From assembly GCF_048771995.1 (NCBI RefSeq), contig NC_133063.1, positions 73,272,014 to 73,336,013 of the forward strand: a DNA stretch of 64,000 nt. The letters are read 5' to 3'. The position numbers and the translations under genes are program-made. Positions 51,701 through 63,700 of the stretch are shown one piece after another; the stretch's first letter is position 1; each line of letters starts with the position of its first letter. A model generated the notes under the pieces. The model was not told the DNA's origin. It did no database searches and was given only the letters and a program-made list of their open reading frames with translations. The DNA comes from Taeniopygia guttata. Lineage: Eukaryota > Chordata > Aves > Passeriformes > Estrildidae.

Positions 51701-54700
51701 AAGCACTGGAAAATATATTGCTAAGAGATGGGTTAATTTGCTACATTTCTTTTTTGAGAAGAAAGTAAATCTCTTTTAGAGGGTGTGTAACAACTAAATA
51801 ATAACTGGAAAAAAAATCAAATGGATCTAAAACAAATTTTTCCCACTTTAATAAATATGAACTGAACTCATGTTGTTATGAAAAGTGGTTTCTTTCCTGG
51901 CACTTTCCTCATTTTGTACTGGTTGCTTACCTCATGCTGTGTTTCCTTAGAGGATGCATATGATTGTGTGAGAGAATAAAGGGCCTGCAACTGTCGAGCC
52001 TGTTTTCTATAAAAATAAATTAGGCTGTTTGGTCTAATGGTGAATGTTAGGAACAACTTGTGGTTGAAAATAGGTAGCTACTCAGCCAAGATTGTCCCGC
52101 CTTCTTAGTCACAAAAATTAAAAGAGAATACCTCTTTTTGAGTCCAAAATTTTCACTACAGCTTTTGTCTGTGTGCCAAGAACAGCATTCACAGGGGAAT
52201 TCAGAACCACTTCAAAGACTTCATCACCTTCCTCTAATCCGTCATAGGTAATTGCTATATTCCACATCTTGGTTGACACTCCTAACAGAAATAAACATTT
52301 TAATTACTCTTTAAGTGCTATTCCAATCAATCAGGATGTCAAAGAAATAGATTCATTAACATGTCTGCAGCTAGAGTGGAGTAGATTGTGTATGCTATTG
52401 TGCTTCTACTGACTGACTGGACTCCTGCTGTTCTTCCAAATAACATTAAGTTTGAATTTGTTCCTGGGCAATGATGATTCAGTTGAAGTGCATACACTGT
52501 AACAAAAAGCTGCTGTAGATGTGCAGAATTGCACTTTAATATATAGATTTAGGACTTTCACTGTGATTTTCAAGAGAAAATTTATCACAGGATTTGTATC
52601 TGAAAAGTTTAACTTTAAAGATGGAACAGTTATTTAAAATACCTGCAAATGGATCAAAAACAGGGTTAGATTGAAGTGCAACCTTTTAGTCAAATCTTAC
52701 TATTGTTTTTGCTTGTTTCCTTGTCTTTACTGGGTAACTTCAGGATTGTATGTGAATGTAAAAAGGTCTTGGACATCTTGAATAACCTAAGTTGTTCTCA
52801 GTTTTGTCTAAATTTGACCTGTGTCCTGAGCTTTACCTATAATGACTGAAGTCTTTAAAGCATCCCACAGCTCAACTCAGGGTGAGTCCTATCCAGTCGA
52901 GTTGTTGGGAGATTAGGAGACATCATTTCAGCACTTTTGATATTTTAAACAAAGTAAAAGACTGTAGGCAATCTCATGCTAAATAATAAGGATACCAATT
53001 CACTAAAGAAGCCCACAGACCTTCCAAAAAAGGAGCCCAAGTCTTAAATTCTATTCAGCTTCTCTAGCTACAGATAGGTAATAAATTGCACTCTCCAAAG
53101 AAGAGGTTACTCTTCTAAAATCAATGAATTCATTTTAGAGTTACTCAGTCCATAATTTCATACCTGGATCAAACTGAACAAGCTTAGAGGGAGTCACCGT
53201 GAAGTCCTTTCCCAGCCTAGCAGATATTTCATTGACCTGCGAAGAAAGCAAAGAGTAAATACTATGCTGTGACCCATTTCACTGAACCACTGTGTTCTGC
53301 TGCATGCTGAAGGTACTTTGCATGTCTCAAAGAGACAGGCCAACCCATACATATACTCAGGCTGGAAAAAATATAAAGACCTGAAAAATAAACCTTCTTA
53401 TGTGCAACTGTCATTCTGTTGTTGCTCGTGGCTTAAAAATGCATCATAAAAAAAAAAAAATCCCTATCTTATAATTTTACTCATTCTCCTCTGAGGCTGC
53501 TATTTGACATCACCAGGTAACACTGCTGTTCACCATGCCTCGGGTCCCTGGCATACCTGGTTCCTGGAAAAGCACATCCTGTCATCTCAGAAGAGCAGCA
53601 ACAACTTGGCCATGTTTTCCTGTTTTACCCTTTGTGATATCTTGAAAGAAGCTTTTTCACACAGAGCCTTCTGTCACTCCCAAAGACTCTTTAGGACAGA
53701 TGTGAACCCTACATATGTAAATACAGAGATTCCAGCAACTCCCTGAATTTTCATAGAAGGCACCAGAGGACACCAGTTTCCACACTGTGTATATGTTCCA
53801 GCTGGAATAAATTTCACTGCTCTGTTTCTGAAAGTGATTGCTGGAGCAGAATCACACGAGTATGTGAAGGGTAGGACAAGATGACCCCTGATGGCGTCAT
53901 TAGCAAAATTCCCACTAACTTCAGCAGAAGGAAAATCAAAATTATGTTTCTTATTAAGGCTATAATCCTGAGAAGCTGTGAGGGGAAAAAATGGTATTCC
54001 TCTAGCAAGGGGAGCTGATAAAACATTGGGATTTCCATTTTATGACGAAAGATAAAATTTGTGAAGGCAAGTTGCACAGAACCTGTTTTACAAAATTATA
54101 GCCTGCAGCTTTCAGTCTTTTTTTTTTTTTTTTTTGACATAAGACAGAGGTAGTACTTGAAGATATAGGGGGGTTTCCTCAGCTGTGGGCAGTAGGAGGT
54201 GACATGGAGAAAGCTGCCATGGCTGTGTAGTTGAAGCAGCTATGCTGCCTGGGCTCCTCCAGCCTGAGAAGGCAAAACAAAAGCCCCTAGGCCCCAGATT
54301 GCCCAAAACCTGGATTTTAAGGGGGCAGATCCCAGAAACCAAGCTTCTGAGCACAGTGCCAGAGGAAACCGCATGCTCTGGTTTTTCATCAAAACTGAAA
54401 TACTGCTCCAAAACATTCCAGGTTTGGTTAATCAGCATTTCTACTTAAAACTCAAGAAATTTTGTCAGAAGTGTTTCAGCCGTTAGTAGTAGCAAGGACA
54501 ATGTCCCACTAAGTATGGATTTAATCACATGGCCTCTTTGATGGCTATTGAATTATATTTACGTCTGAGGACTAGAAAAAGGCTGCACTTCTTTTTATTA
54601 AGTTAGGTTGTTGGGTTTTGACTTTACCTTCACGGTTATAAAGGCAGACTCCCCCAAGTGTCCTGCCCTGGTGATTTTCAGTGACACCACTCCTGTGTTT

Positions 54701-57700
54701 TCACACACCTCATATTCAGTCTGTGGCATTTCAATTCGAGACCACTGTAACTCCAGCCTGTGGAAGAGAAAGGAATGTGAGTTTAGAGCAAAGCCATGCA
54801 GCCAGCCACCCCCAGCTCCTGCTGCTCAGAGCCTTCTCTCCCGACTGCTGATTTAGCCAATACACATACTGAGTCTTTGCCTCCAAAACAACATATTTGT
54901 GAGTGTGATTTAACTGATTAGGAAATGGTAGTAATAAATCTTCCAGACCAGCCCTGATGTACCCTGAACCACACTTGGGCTTTGTTTTGCAGCCAGAGGG
55001 ATTTTGCAGTAACTTTGAGGAGAACAGTTTATCCATAATAAGCCAAGACAAGTTATCACTGTTTATCCTGGTTCCCTTTAGCCTTGCAATTTTATTATAC
55101 TCTCACTCCCCAGTCTTTTCTCAGCAATATCCTCCTTTCCACCCATCTGCCCTCATCTATCCTCTAACTCTCCTCCTGTAACAAGCAGAGTATGCTCTTG
55201 GACTTTTCTGCCTCTGTGCAAGGGACTTCTCTCCTTCCCTTACTTTAGTATTCTGCACACTTCACTCTTCAACATTTCCCCTGTCTGATTCCAGGTATCT
55301 TATGCACTGAATTTTAGAACTGTTTATGGAGGATGGCAGCAGTGTCTGAAACTCAGAAGACTGTGTGCTGCACAGGGTGATCAATAAAGATTTTTCCTTT
55401 TTTAAAGCTGTAATAAAAATTAGTGAGAGTCAGAGAAGGATGAATGACAGTGCAAAGAAGGAAAGTAAGCTGAGCTATTAACAATTTGAACTTTACTAAA
55501 ACTTACTTATAGGCCTTTCACAGCTGACTAGCGCTATCACAGTGGAAGTTTCCTCCTGTCCTCCTCTATCCTCTGATGCTAATTTTGTGGGAAATCCATT
55601 TAGAAGATGATTTGCTTTATTTTTGCTAAAGAAGATGAATGTGCCAGATGTAGTCCAGCAGCACTCAAATAAAAGCTGGGACACGAAAAATAAATTTTGT
55701 ATTTTGAACCAGTGATCATTAGATGATAATTACTTTAAATGAAAAGAATACCTCACAGGCTTTTAAATCCAATATTAAAATACTATTTTGTCACTAAAAT
55801 TCCCCTTTGGTCTACTAGCAGATAACTTCACTGAAATACCTATTTTCTGAAAAACAAGAGTTTTTTCTTTGCTCTTTTCCTAAGCTGTGCTATGCATTGC
55901 CATTCATGTACAAAGAATTGCATTTTCCCATGAGAAGTGGTATCACATAATGGTGATTTTTCATCTGCAAGCCAGCATAGAGCAACTGGGCTGTCCATGC
56001 TCAGATGTGTTTGTGTATGGGGACATCTTTTGGCTCAGCAAATAACTGCCTAAATGCTGCTTCCAGCTCAGCTCAGTCCCTGTCCTCTCTCAAATGTGCA
56101 GAGAAGTGCTCTGCCCCTGAGTACAGCTCTCTGCTTCTCTTTCTTCAGCATGAGTCCTGGTTTGTGAGTAGTGAGTTTAGCCCAGAAAAACCATATTGGT
56201 TATTTTTTTTTCAGATTTCTTCTGATTAAATAATTTGGTTGAACACTTAGCCCTATTTTCATGAATAAAGAGAAGCATTGCCTCTGCTGAAGAGCTACTC
56301 GCACTTCTGGCTTTTATCATCAAAGCCCAGTTTGGATGATAGTCTAATTTTTCTACATGAGGCTTATGGCTTATGTCACAAGGAAATATTGGATAGTATG
56401 CCTAATACATGCAGTGGGTGACAAAGAAGGTACTGTGTGCTCTCCACCTTCTTTGAGGGCTCTTTTGCAGAAATGTGGCTCTCATAGCTTTGTCATTTGA
56501 GAGCATCCCCTCCTTTGTCGTCTCAAGCTTGTGAAAAAAGCACTGCCATCAGCTAAGGGCAAGAGTGACCTGCAGCTGCAGGACCATGTTCATGAAGCAG
56601 TAGTCCCATCCTTCAGCACACAGCATCTCAGATCTCCAAATGCCCAACTCCAATAAATGCATTATGTTTCCTGGTGAAGCCCTGAAGGCCCTTGAGAACT
56701 GTGACACAGTCTAACCTGGAGCTCAACCCTTGCTGAGCTTCAAGAAGTCTTCACCTTCTTCAGGGGAAGAAACCTTCTCTAGTCTCACAAAAGCAATGGC
56801 AGGCTGAGTTGTAGCTATGTCCATGTCTGCATGGCTTCAAGCCCAGCACCTGTTCATTTGCCCCAAGGGGTGGCAAGCACAGTGCAGTGCAGCCCATGTC
56901 ACAAGGAGTGGAGCTACCTTTGGGGTGCTGCAGAGTTTCCACTGGCATCTGTCACTTGAAACTCCAAGTTGTCTGAATTCACTTCTCGTGATTTGTTGAT
57001 AACATAAAGTATGATTTTGCTGTTTAAATCCTTTTGGCTAAATCCTTCCTGAATAAATCCACCTAGGAAAGACAAGTTATATGCAGGTGAACCAAAAGCC
57101 TACTAATAAGAACCATATAGGTCATATAGACTCTTTTCAACTTTTCTATTTGTTGAGAATCTGAACTTTGAGAAATGCAGGTTTATAGCTAAACAGCAAC
57201 ATCTGTTCATTATAAGCCCCTGCCAATTTCTTTATGTGCAACCTGTTTATCAAAAGGCCAAGTTCAATATTAATATTTTTTTATTGATAGAAATAAAAAA
57301 GTTTCTCAACAACGCTATTAAAAATTATCTCAAACTTTTTGAGGAGACATAACAAACTTAGGACTCATTTTATTGTAGAAGTTTTTTATTACAGTCAAGC
57401 TTTGCCCAAAGTTTGCTAAAAAATTTTGATTCTGTCTATCAAGCACATATTAACAGGGTAGAGTTTGAAATCTGGTCTGGTATGGCCCAAAATAGAGATT
57501 ATAAAATAAATCACCTGTTGTTACATTTTCCAGGTAACCATAATGAGGACCTCGCAAAATCTTAAAAATTATTTTATCATCTTCTGTATTGGGATCAGAT
57601 GCTCTCAGCAGCCTGGCAGTAATATAGATCCCATAATTGCCATTCTTCAGCAGTTCCACATCAGAAAAACAATGGAGATGTATAATTTTTGGCACCATTT

Positions 57701-60700
57701 TGTCCAAGTGGTCCACCTAAATCAAAGTTAGACATTCATTTTATAACATCAGGATATTCTCTGTCCTGCTTTTGCTAAAAGAGCAGTAGCCAGATCAGGG
57801 TGGCAGTAGCCAGATCAGGGTGGCAGTAGCCAGTTTGGCTCACAGTCTGCTGCAGATCTGTGAGTTCTAGTCAAGTTGTACTTCACATGAAAAGTTTCCA
57901 GGCCCAGATTTCCCATCACTTGCCACAAGTAGCAGGGTACAGTACACTCTGGGGAATGTAACACAAATTCTATATACCTCTGCCCTAATGTTCCACCTTC
58001 CCCATAGTCCTAATTTTTTATGTGATTTTCTACACAGCAAAAGATAACTGCAGCAAAGGTTTGCCACTTCATTGTTATAATAACAATGCAATCTTTCACA
58101 AATTCTGGTGAACCTTCTGGCATTCCACATTGATTGTTGCTGTTCCCATATTGAGATATGGGAAATATCCCTCCAGTGAAATAGTATTCCTCACTCATCG
58201 TATAACTTAAATCTTTGTCATCAGGAAATATTAACAGCCTCTTCATTAGTATCAGGGTTTTGAAACAGAATTTTGACACACAGTGCAACCAGGCATACTT
58301 TTTGTACTGACCCATGCCACATAGATAGATACAAAAAATCACAGCAAACAAATCTGAACCTATGATGAAGTATAAAGGACTTGAAAACAGGGGAAATGGG
58401 AAGTGAACAGAGAGAAGAAGAATCAGAGCAGGCATCTTAGAGAGACTTTCAGAGAGGACAGGATGTCTAGGTGGGGAAGCAAAGTGGCTGTGACATGGGG
58501 AAGTAAAGATTCCTGTGATATGAAGATCAGCAGTCATACTCACACCCCCATATGTGCAAATCACTAGGTCAGGCACCAAGTGGAAAAGCAGAGCAGGAGA
58601 AAGTTCTATTCTTCCCATAGTTGAGATTCCTATATAAATTTTTTTGCATGCAAGTATTAAGTATGTAAGTATTTACTTGCTTATCTTCATGCATTTTGGA
58701 AAGTAGCTAGTTCCCCAGATTAATTATTCATGGAACACAGAAAGCAAACATACTAGCTGCACAGTTAAATCAGAGACCTCAGCTAGTACAAGCTGTCATC
58801 AAAATTGCTACATTTTTGACCTTATCATACTATTTATCCCTCTTACGTAGGTCTGTGGTTACACTTGCCTGAATGGTGAATGTCACTGGCTCATTCTGCA
58901 CTCTCCCATTCACAATGAAGCCTTGGTTAGTCCTATCTGTGGCAACAAATGTAAATCTGTCAATCTGGGAATTCCCACCTCGGTGCTTGTATGCAACATC
59001 CCTGTTGTCCACATCTTGCTGTGTGAAACTGTACTGCCGTAGCACAGCCCCATTATAATAGAGATGACCGTACTGGGGGAGCTGAGCCAAGAGGAAGGTA
59101 AGGTTTTCTTTTGCAGTATCTGGGTCTGAAAGCTGCAGTATGTCAGGAGTAAGAAGTGCCATAGCTCCTTCAGTTAATCTTAACCCCATGTTCCTAGATA
59201 GAGTGGGTAAAGCCTGGTCAGCTGCCTCCAAGGCAATCTTGAATGTCCCATTCTTAGTCCTCAGTCCATTGCTGATGATGAATCTGGCAAAGAGAGGCAA
59301 GGCAGTCTTCAGCATCTGTTCTCGATTCACCATGTACTGAAATGAAATGATAATGCAGACCTTTACTACAGGACTTGCCTGTTTTGACACTGCAAAAGTA
59401 GAAGACCTGGGTGGAGCACAAACCCAGACATTAAGTGGAGTGGATGTAAAATTTAAAAACATGAAAGCAGGCAGCCAGGAGTTACAACGCACTGGCAGGG
59501 ATTGAGCAGATGCCAGAGGAAAGGCCTTGAAGATCAACAGTCATAACAGAGCCGATCTCAGCTTCTTGCTGAGATACAGGTGGAACAGGTCTAAAAGGAA
59601 AGGCTGCCTGGAGGGCTTACTGTAGCTTCTGCATACATATTTACACATCCTAAAATTTATCTTCATTTGGTTACCTGGCAGTAGCACCTACAGCTTACAG
59701 AAAGAGGTATGTGAAGTGCATGACCTGCCTGGTTTGGTTTAGTTTGGGTTTCTTTCTGTTCACTGTTACAAATCTTTTCTACCCAATGCCCTCAAAACTA
59801 TCTGAAAAACCAAACTGGATAAAGATTCAGCCTTATCTCACTCCATGGGTTTATTTAGGCACTTACTGTATCTTTAAATTTTCATCTATTCAGCAGAATA
59901 TCATTTATGTTTCTTTACAAAAGTCAAGTAAAGTTTCACTGAAATGCTAAGATATTGGGCAGAACTCTACAAATTGTATAGGATAATGTTAATAACATAG
60001 ATATCCATAGCATAAATTTATCAAATGGTCGTTTCTACACAGTTCTTCTTCCATGCTGGGAATTTCTATCAATAGCCACTTTTGTAGTTCTCTCTCAAGT
60101 AGTGATGTTTCTTTAGAAACACTAAAGATTTGATTATACACTACAGATAGTTTTCCTTTCAAAACTAAGAGAGAGGTGCCCAAGGCTGTAGAGAAAATAT
60201 GTTGGAAGCTCTGTTGGTTTTAACTGGAGTAGTTAATTTTCTTCATAGTCCCTTGTATGGAGCTGTGGTTTTGATTTGTGCTATATATAGTTAAATAGTG
60301 TTGATAATATAAGGATGAATTGGTTACTGCTGAGCAGTGCTTATACAGCATCAAGGCTTTTTCTACTTCTCACACTGCACAGCCAGTGATTGGGCTGGGA
60401 GTGCGTAAGGAGTTGGGAGGGGGCACAGCTAGGACAGCTGACCCCAGCTGACCCAAAGGATATCCCAGACCATCTGTGTACAGAGCTGGGGGAAGAAGAA
60501 GGAGGGAGGAGGAGACGTTTGGAGTGGTGACATTTGTCTTCCCAAGTCACTGTTGTGCATGATGGAACTCTGCTTTCCTGGGGATGGCTGAACACCTGCC
60601 TGCCCACAGGAAACTGTGAATGAATTCTTTGTTCTGCTTTGCTTGTGTGCACAGCTTTCAATTTACCTATTAAACTGTCCTTATCACAACCCATGCATTT

Positions 60701-63700
60701 TTTCACTTTCACTGTTCCAATTCTCTCCCCAGTCCTACCAGGTGGGGAGGGAGCAAGCAGCTGCCTGGTGCTTAGCTGACGGCTGCAGTTAAACCATGAC
60801 AGAAGCCGACCAGCCAGGCATGGGCTTTTGCCATCTGACTGACAGCATGGTCTGCAGAAATTTATTATTAAATTTAGTTGTGGAGAAAAATAAGGAGAAA
60901 ACCAATCTTTTAGCTTTTAAAATTCATCTTTGATTTAATGGTCAAGATCATTATTTATGTATTTTTCTTCTGAAAATAATTACATGAAACATTTTCATGC
61001 CTGTAACAAAAACTTTTGTGGGTATATGAAACTAAAAATTGCTCTGAAAATGTCTCATGATCCTTCATGTCCCATCAATTTATAGCATGTATGAGTTACC
61101 GGTCTTTCTACATAAATTTCAGTGATTATGCTGAACAGTCTATGCAAAAACATTTTGTAAGGTGGTTTTCACACAGGCTTGTTCTGCCTGGGTCACAGCA
61201 GAGTCTAGTGTGTAAAGAAATTTGTCTCTACTAGAGTGGGACAGTTGTTTCAGACAGTATGAGGGCCAGCCCAGCTGGCCGCTTTCCGTGTAACACTCTT
61301 CTACCACACTTAAGTGAAATTGGGAGTGGCTGATATTTAGTGGGTTATTTGGTCTCCCTTGGTCTCTTGACTGCAGACCTCGAAGAAGTACTTTTAAAAT
61401 TACAGAGTCAACACCTAGTGTATTTCTGTGTGACTTGAATGTGAGTGACTTTCAGTAGGTCATGGAGCATGTCACTGTATCACACAAACTGTCCATCTAA
61501 AACTCCTCATTGCCTTCACCAATACTAGATGATTAGAGCTTGATCACTTGTAAACTGGCACTGTGCCATGAAACAGATGGAAATGAGCATAGACAGACCA
61601 GGGACTATGTAGCAGTTTGAAATATGTTTACTGAGGATGGTATTCCCAGCTGGGAACCTAGAGACATCTGCCTACACTGACCTAATGCTATTGTGCCAAT
61701 GGTAGAAGGGTTGTGCTATTTGTAAACTATCTGAAGTCAAATACAGAACAAGAATAATGATAATAAATACTGTGTTAGGAGAAAAAAGGTAAAGCACCTT
61801 CAGTCAAGACCTTAACCTTCTCTCAAAACACCTGGAGCATTGCAGCAGAAGTGAATTTTCTCTCATTCTTTTGATAGTGTAAAAATGTTTGGATGATGTC
61901 TCAAATTATATTTAGTGAAAGACTTAGGTAATTCAGTTCATTAATCTGAAAATTCATCAAGCCTTCTCCAGAATGCCAGATAGGAACAAAGCTCCTGCAT
62001 GGACATATCAAACTAAAATTTACCATTAATTTCATTCACTGCTTAGTTTCACAGGTGATGAAACTGCCTATGTCCAAGATATCATTCTGTACTTTGGGAG
62101 ATTTTGGTTCTTTGTTTATTTCTAGTTTATGTCTGCTTTGTAATTTCCTCAGGAATGGAGAGCAGCCAGTATTCTCACTCTGATAAAATTTAGGATACAA
62201 TTTCCAGGCAAAATTTGGAGGACATGTTGCATGGTTTGATTTCACAGCTACCAACATTTCATGCTTTCTGCAGTTTGATGGCAATGGAGTTGGCTACAGG
62301 ACCTACCATCTGTCATGGCATTTAAAAGATAAAAATGGAATCATAAATAGTGCCAACTCATTACAAAATTGAGCCAGCATGTCAAAATGGAGGACATTTG
62401 CATGTTCTTTTAGCATTTTGCTGCCAGCATCTGATGTCAGGTTGCTAATCACTTGAAATCCTCTGTCCAAACAAGCACTGCCAAATCTTTCTTCCAGGCC
62501 AACAGCACCAAACAATACAGGTAAATTTATGTCTGAAGGAAGTACTTTAGTGGGAAGTAAAAATCTGGTCAGTTAATTCCTCCTCCTCCCACAATTACCC
62601 ATATAATTAATTCCTTGTTGAAATAATAATACTGTTCTGCGAGAATATTTATATGTCTACACAGAAGCAAAGTATTTTCCAAATGATAACATCAAGGAGT
62701 TAAATTGTTTGGATTAAAATAGTTATCAAATATCAATATTTATTAAAGCATCATAACCTTACTTTAATAAGACTGACTTTAGTTTGGTTCTTAGCCATTG
62801 GTCTAAACATTTGGTTTATCCACATTTGCAATTTGCCTGGAATCATTTGATCTGCTTTTGATAGGGTGATATGGGAAGTCATACTGACACAAGCCATTAT
62901 ACTACACTTCCCAAACTAGGGCTTGCATGACTGCAACCTTACTTGAATAATTTAATTCTAGTTTTGGTGAATGTGCTTCACAATTAAGAAACATAAAACC
63001 AGGGAATATTTGCTCACTTTTTCTGCAGTGAGTACAAATGAATCAGAAAAATCTCCTAACTAGAGTTTCCACCACACTGAATGCAGTTGAAGGGGTGGTT
63101 AAATATGTTTCATCTGAGGAAAGTTTCAGAATTACTTTTGGGTTAATTCTTGACAATGCTACCTGATCCAGTATCATAGGGAGATTTATTTGATGTCTCC
63201 ATGCCCCATTTGCTTGACTTACTGCAAAAAAGTTCTCAAACTGGATGATGCAGCATGGTCTTAAACTTTATCATGCATCACATAAAAAGCCATTCACATC
63301 AGAAATCTATTCTAGGAGAGTGTAAAAAGGGGTCTTTTCTGAATTGGAACTCTTAGGAGCCAACTCTTTCATTTTTCTTAGCCACAAATGAAAAATAATA
63401 AGCTCTTAATTTTGAATCTTACAGTAAGTCCATCTTCTGTTGAGAGCTGTTTTCAGAGAAAATTACCAATATTAGCGAAAAGTAAGCATTCTTATTTTAA
63501 AAACATTTTTTTTATTTTTGAGCTTTTTCTTTTCCCTGATTTTGATCTTTTTTACGAAACTGTCCACAGTACACCTGATCTTTATCTGATGATAATTCAT
63601 TCCATCTTTCTACTTTATAACCAACAGAGGCTCATTTAAGAATAGAATGAATGCACCTAGTAGAAACTGTTCTAAGTGGAAAATTTCAGACATAGGTGAA

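Noticed and set aside
57784-57834. Regular 20-bp repeats that could suggest a CRISPR-like array
   Set aside because: The units are directly adjacent with no spacers, in vertebrate intron DNA. It is a small minisatellite.
60341-60712. 123-codon minus-strand frame
   Set aside because: It lies wholly inside the solo LTR and runs against its sense. It has no meaning as a gene.
62036-62515. Two adjacent minus-strand open frames of about 70-80 codons
   Set aside because: No recognisable domain, no good flanking splice sites and no match to FREM1. Probably chance or an unrecognised old repeat.
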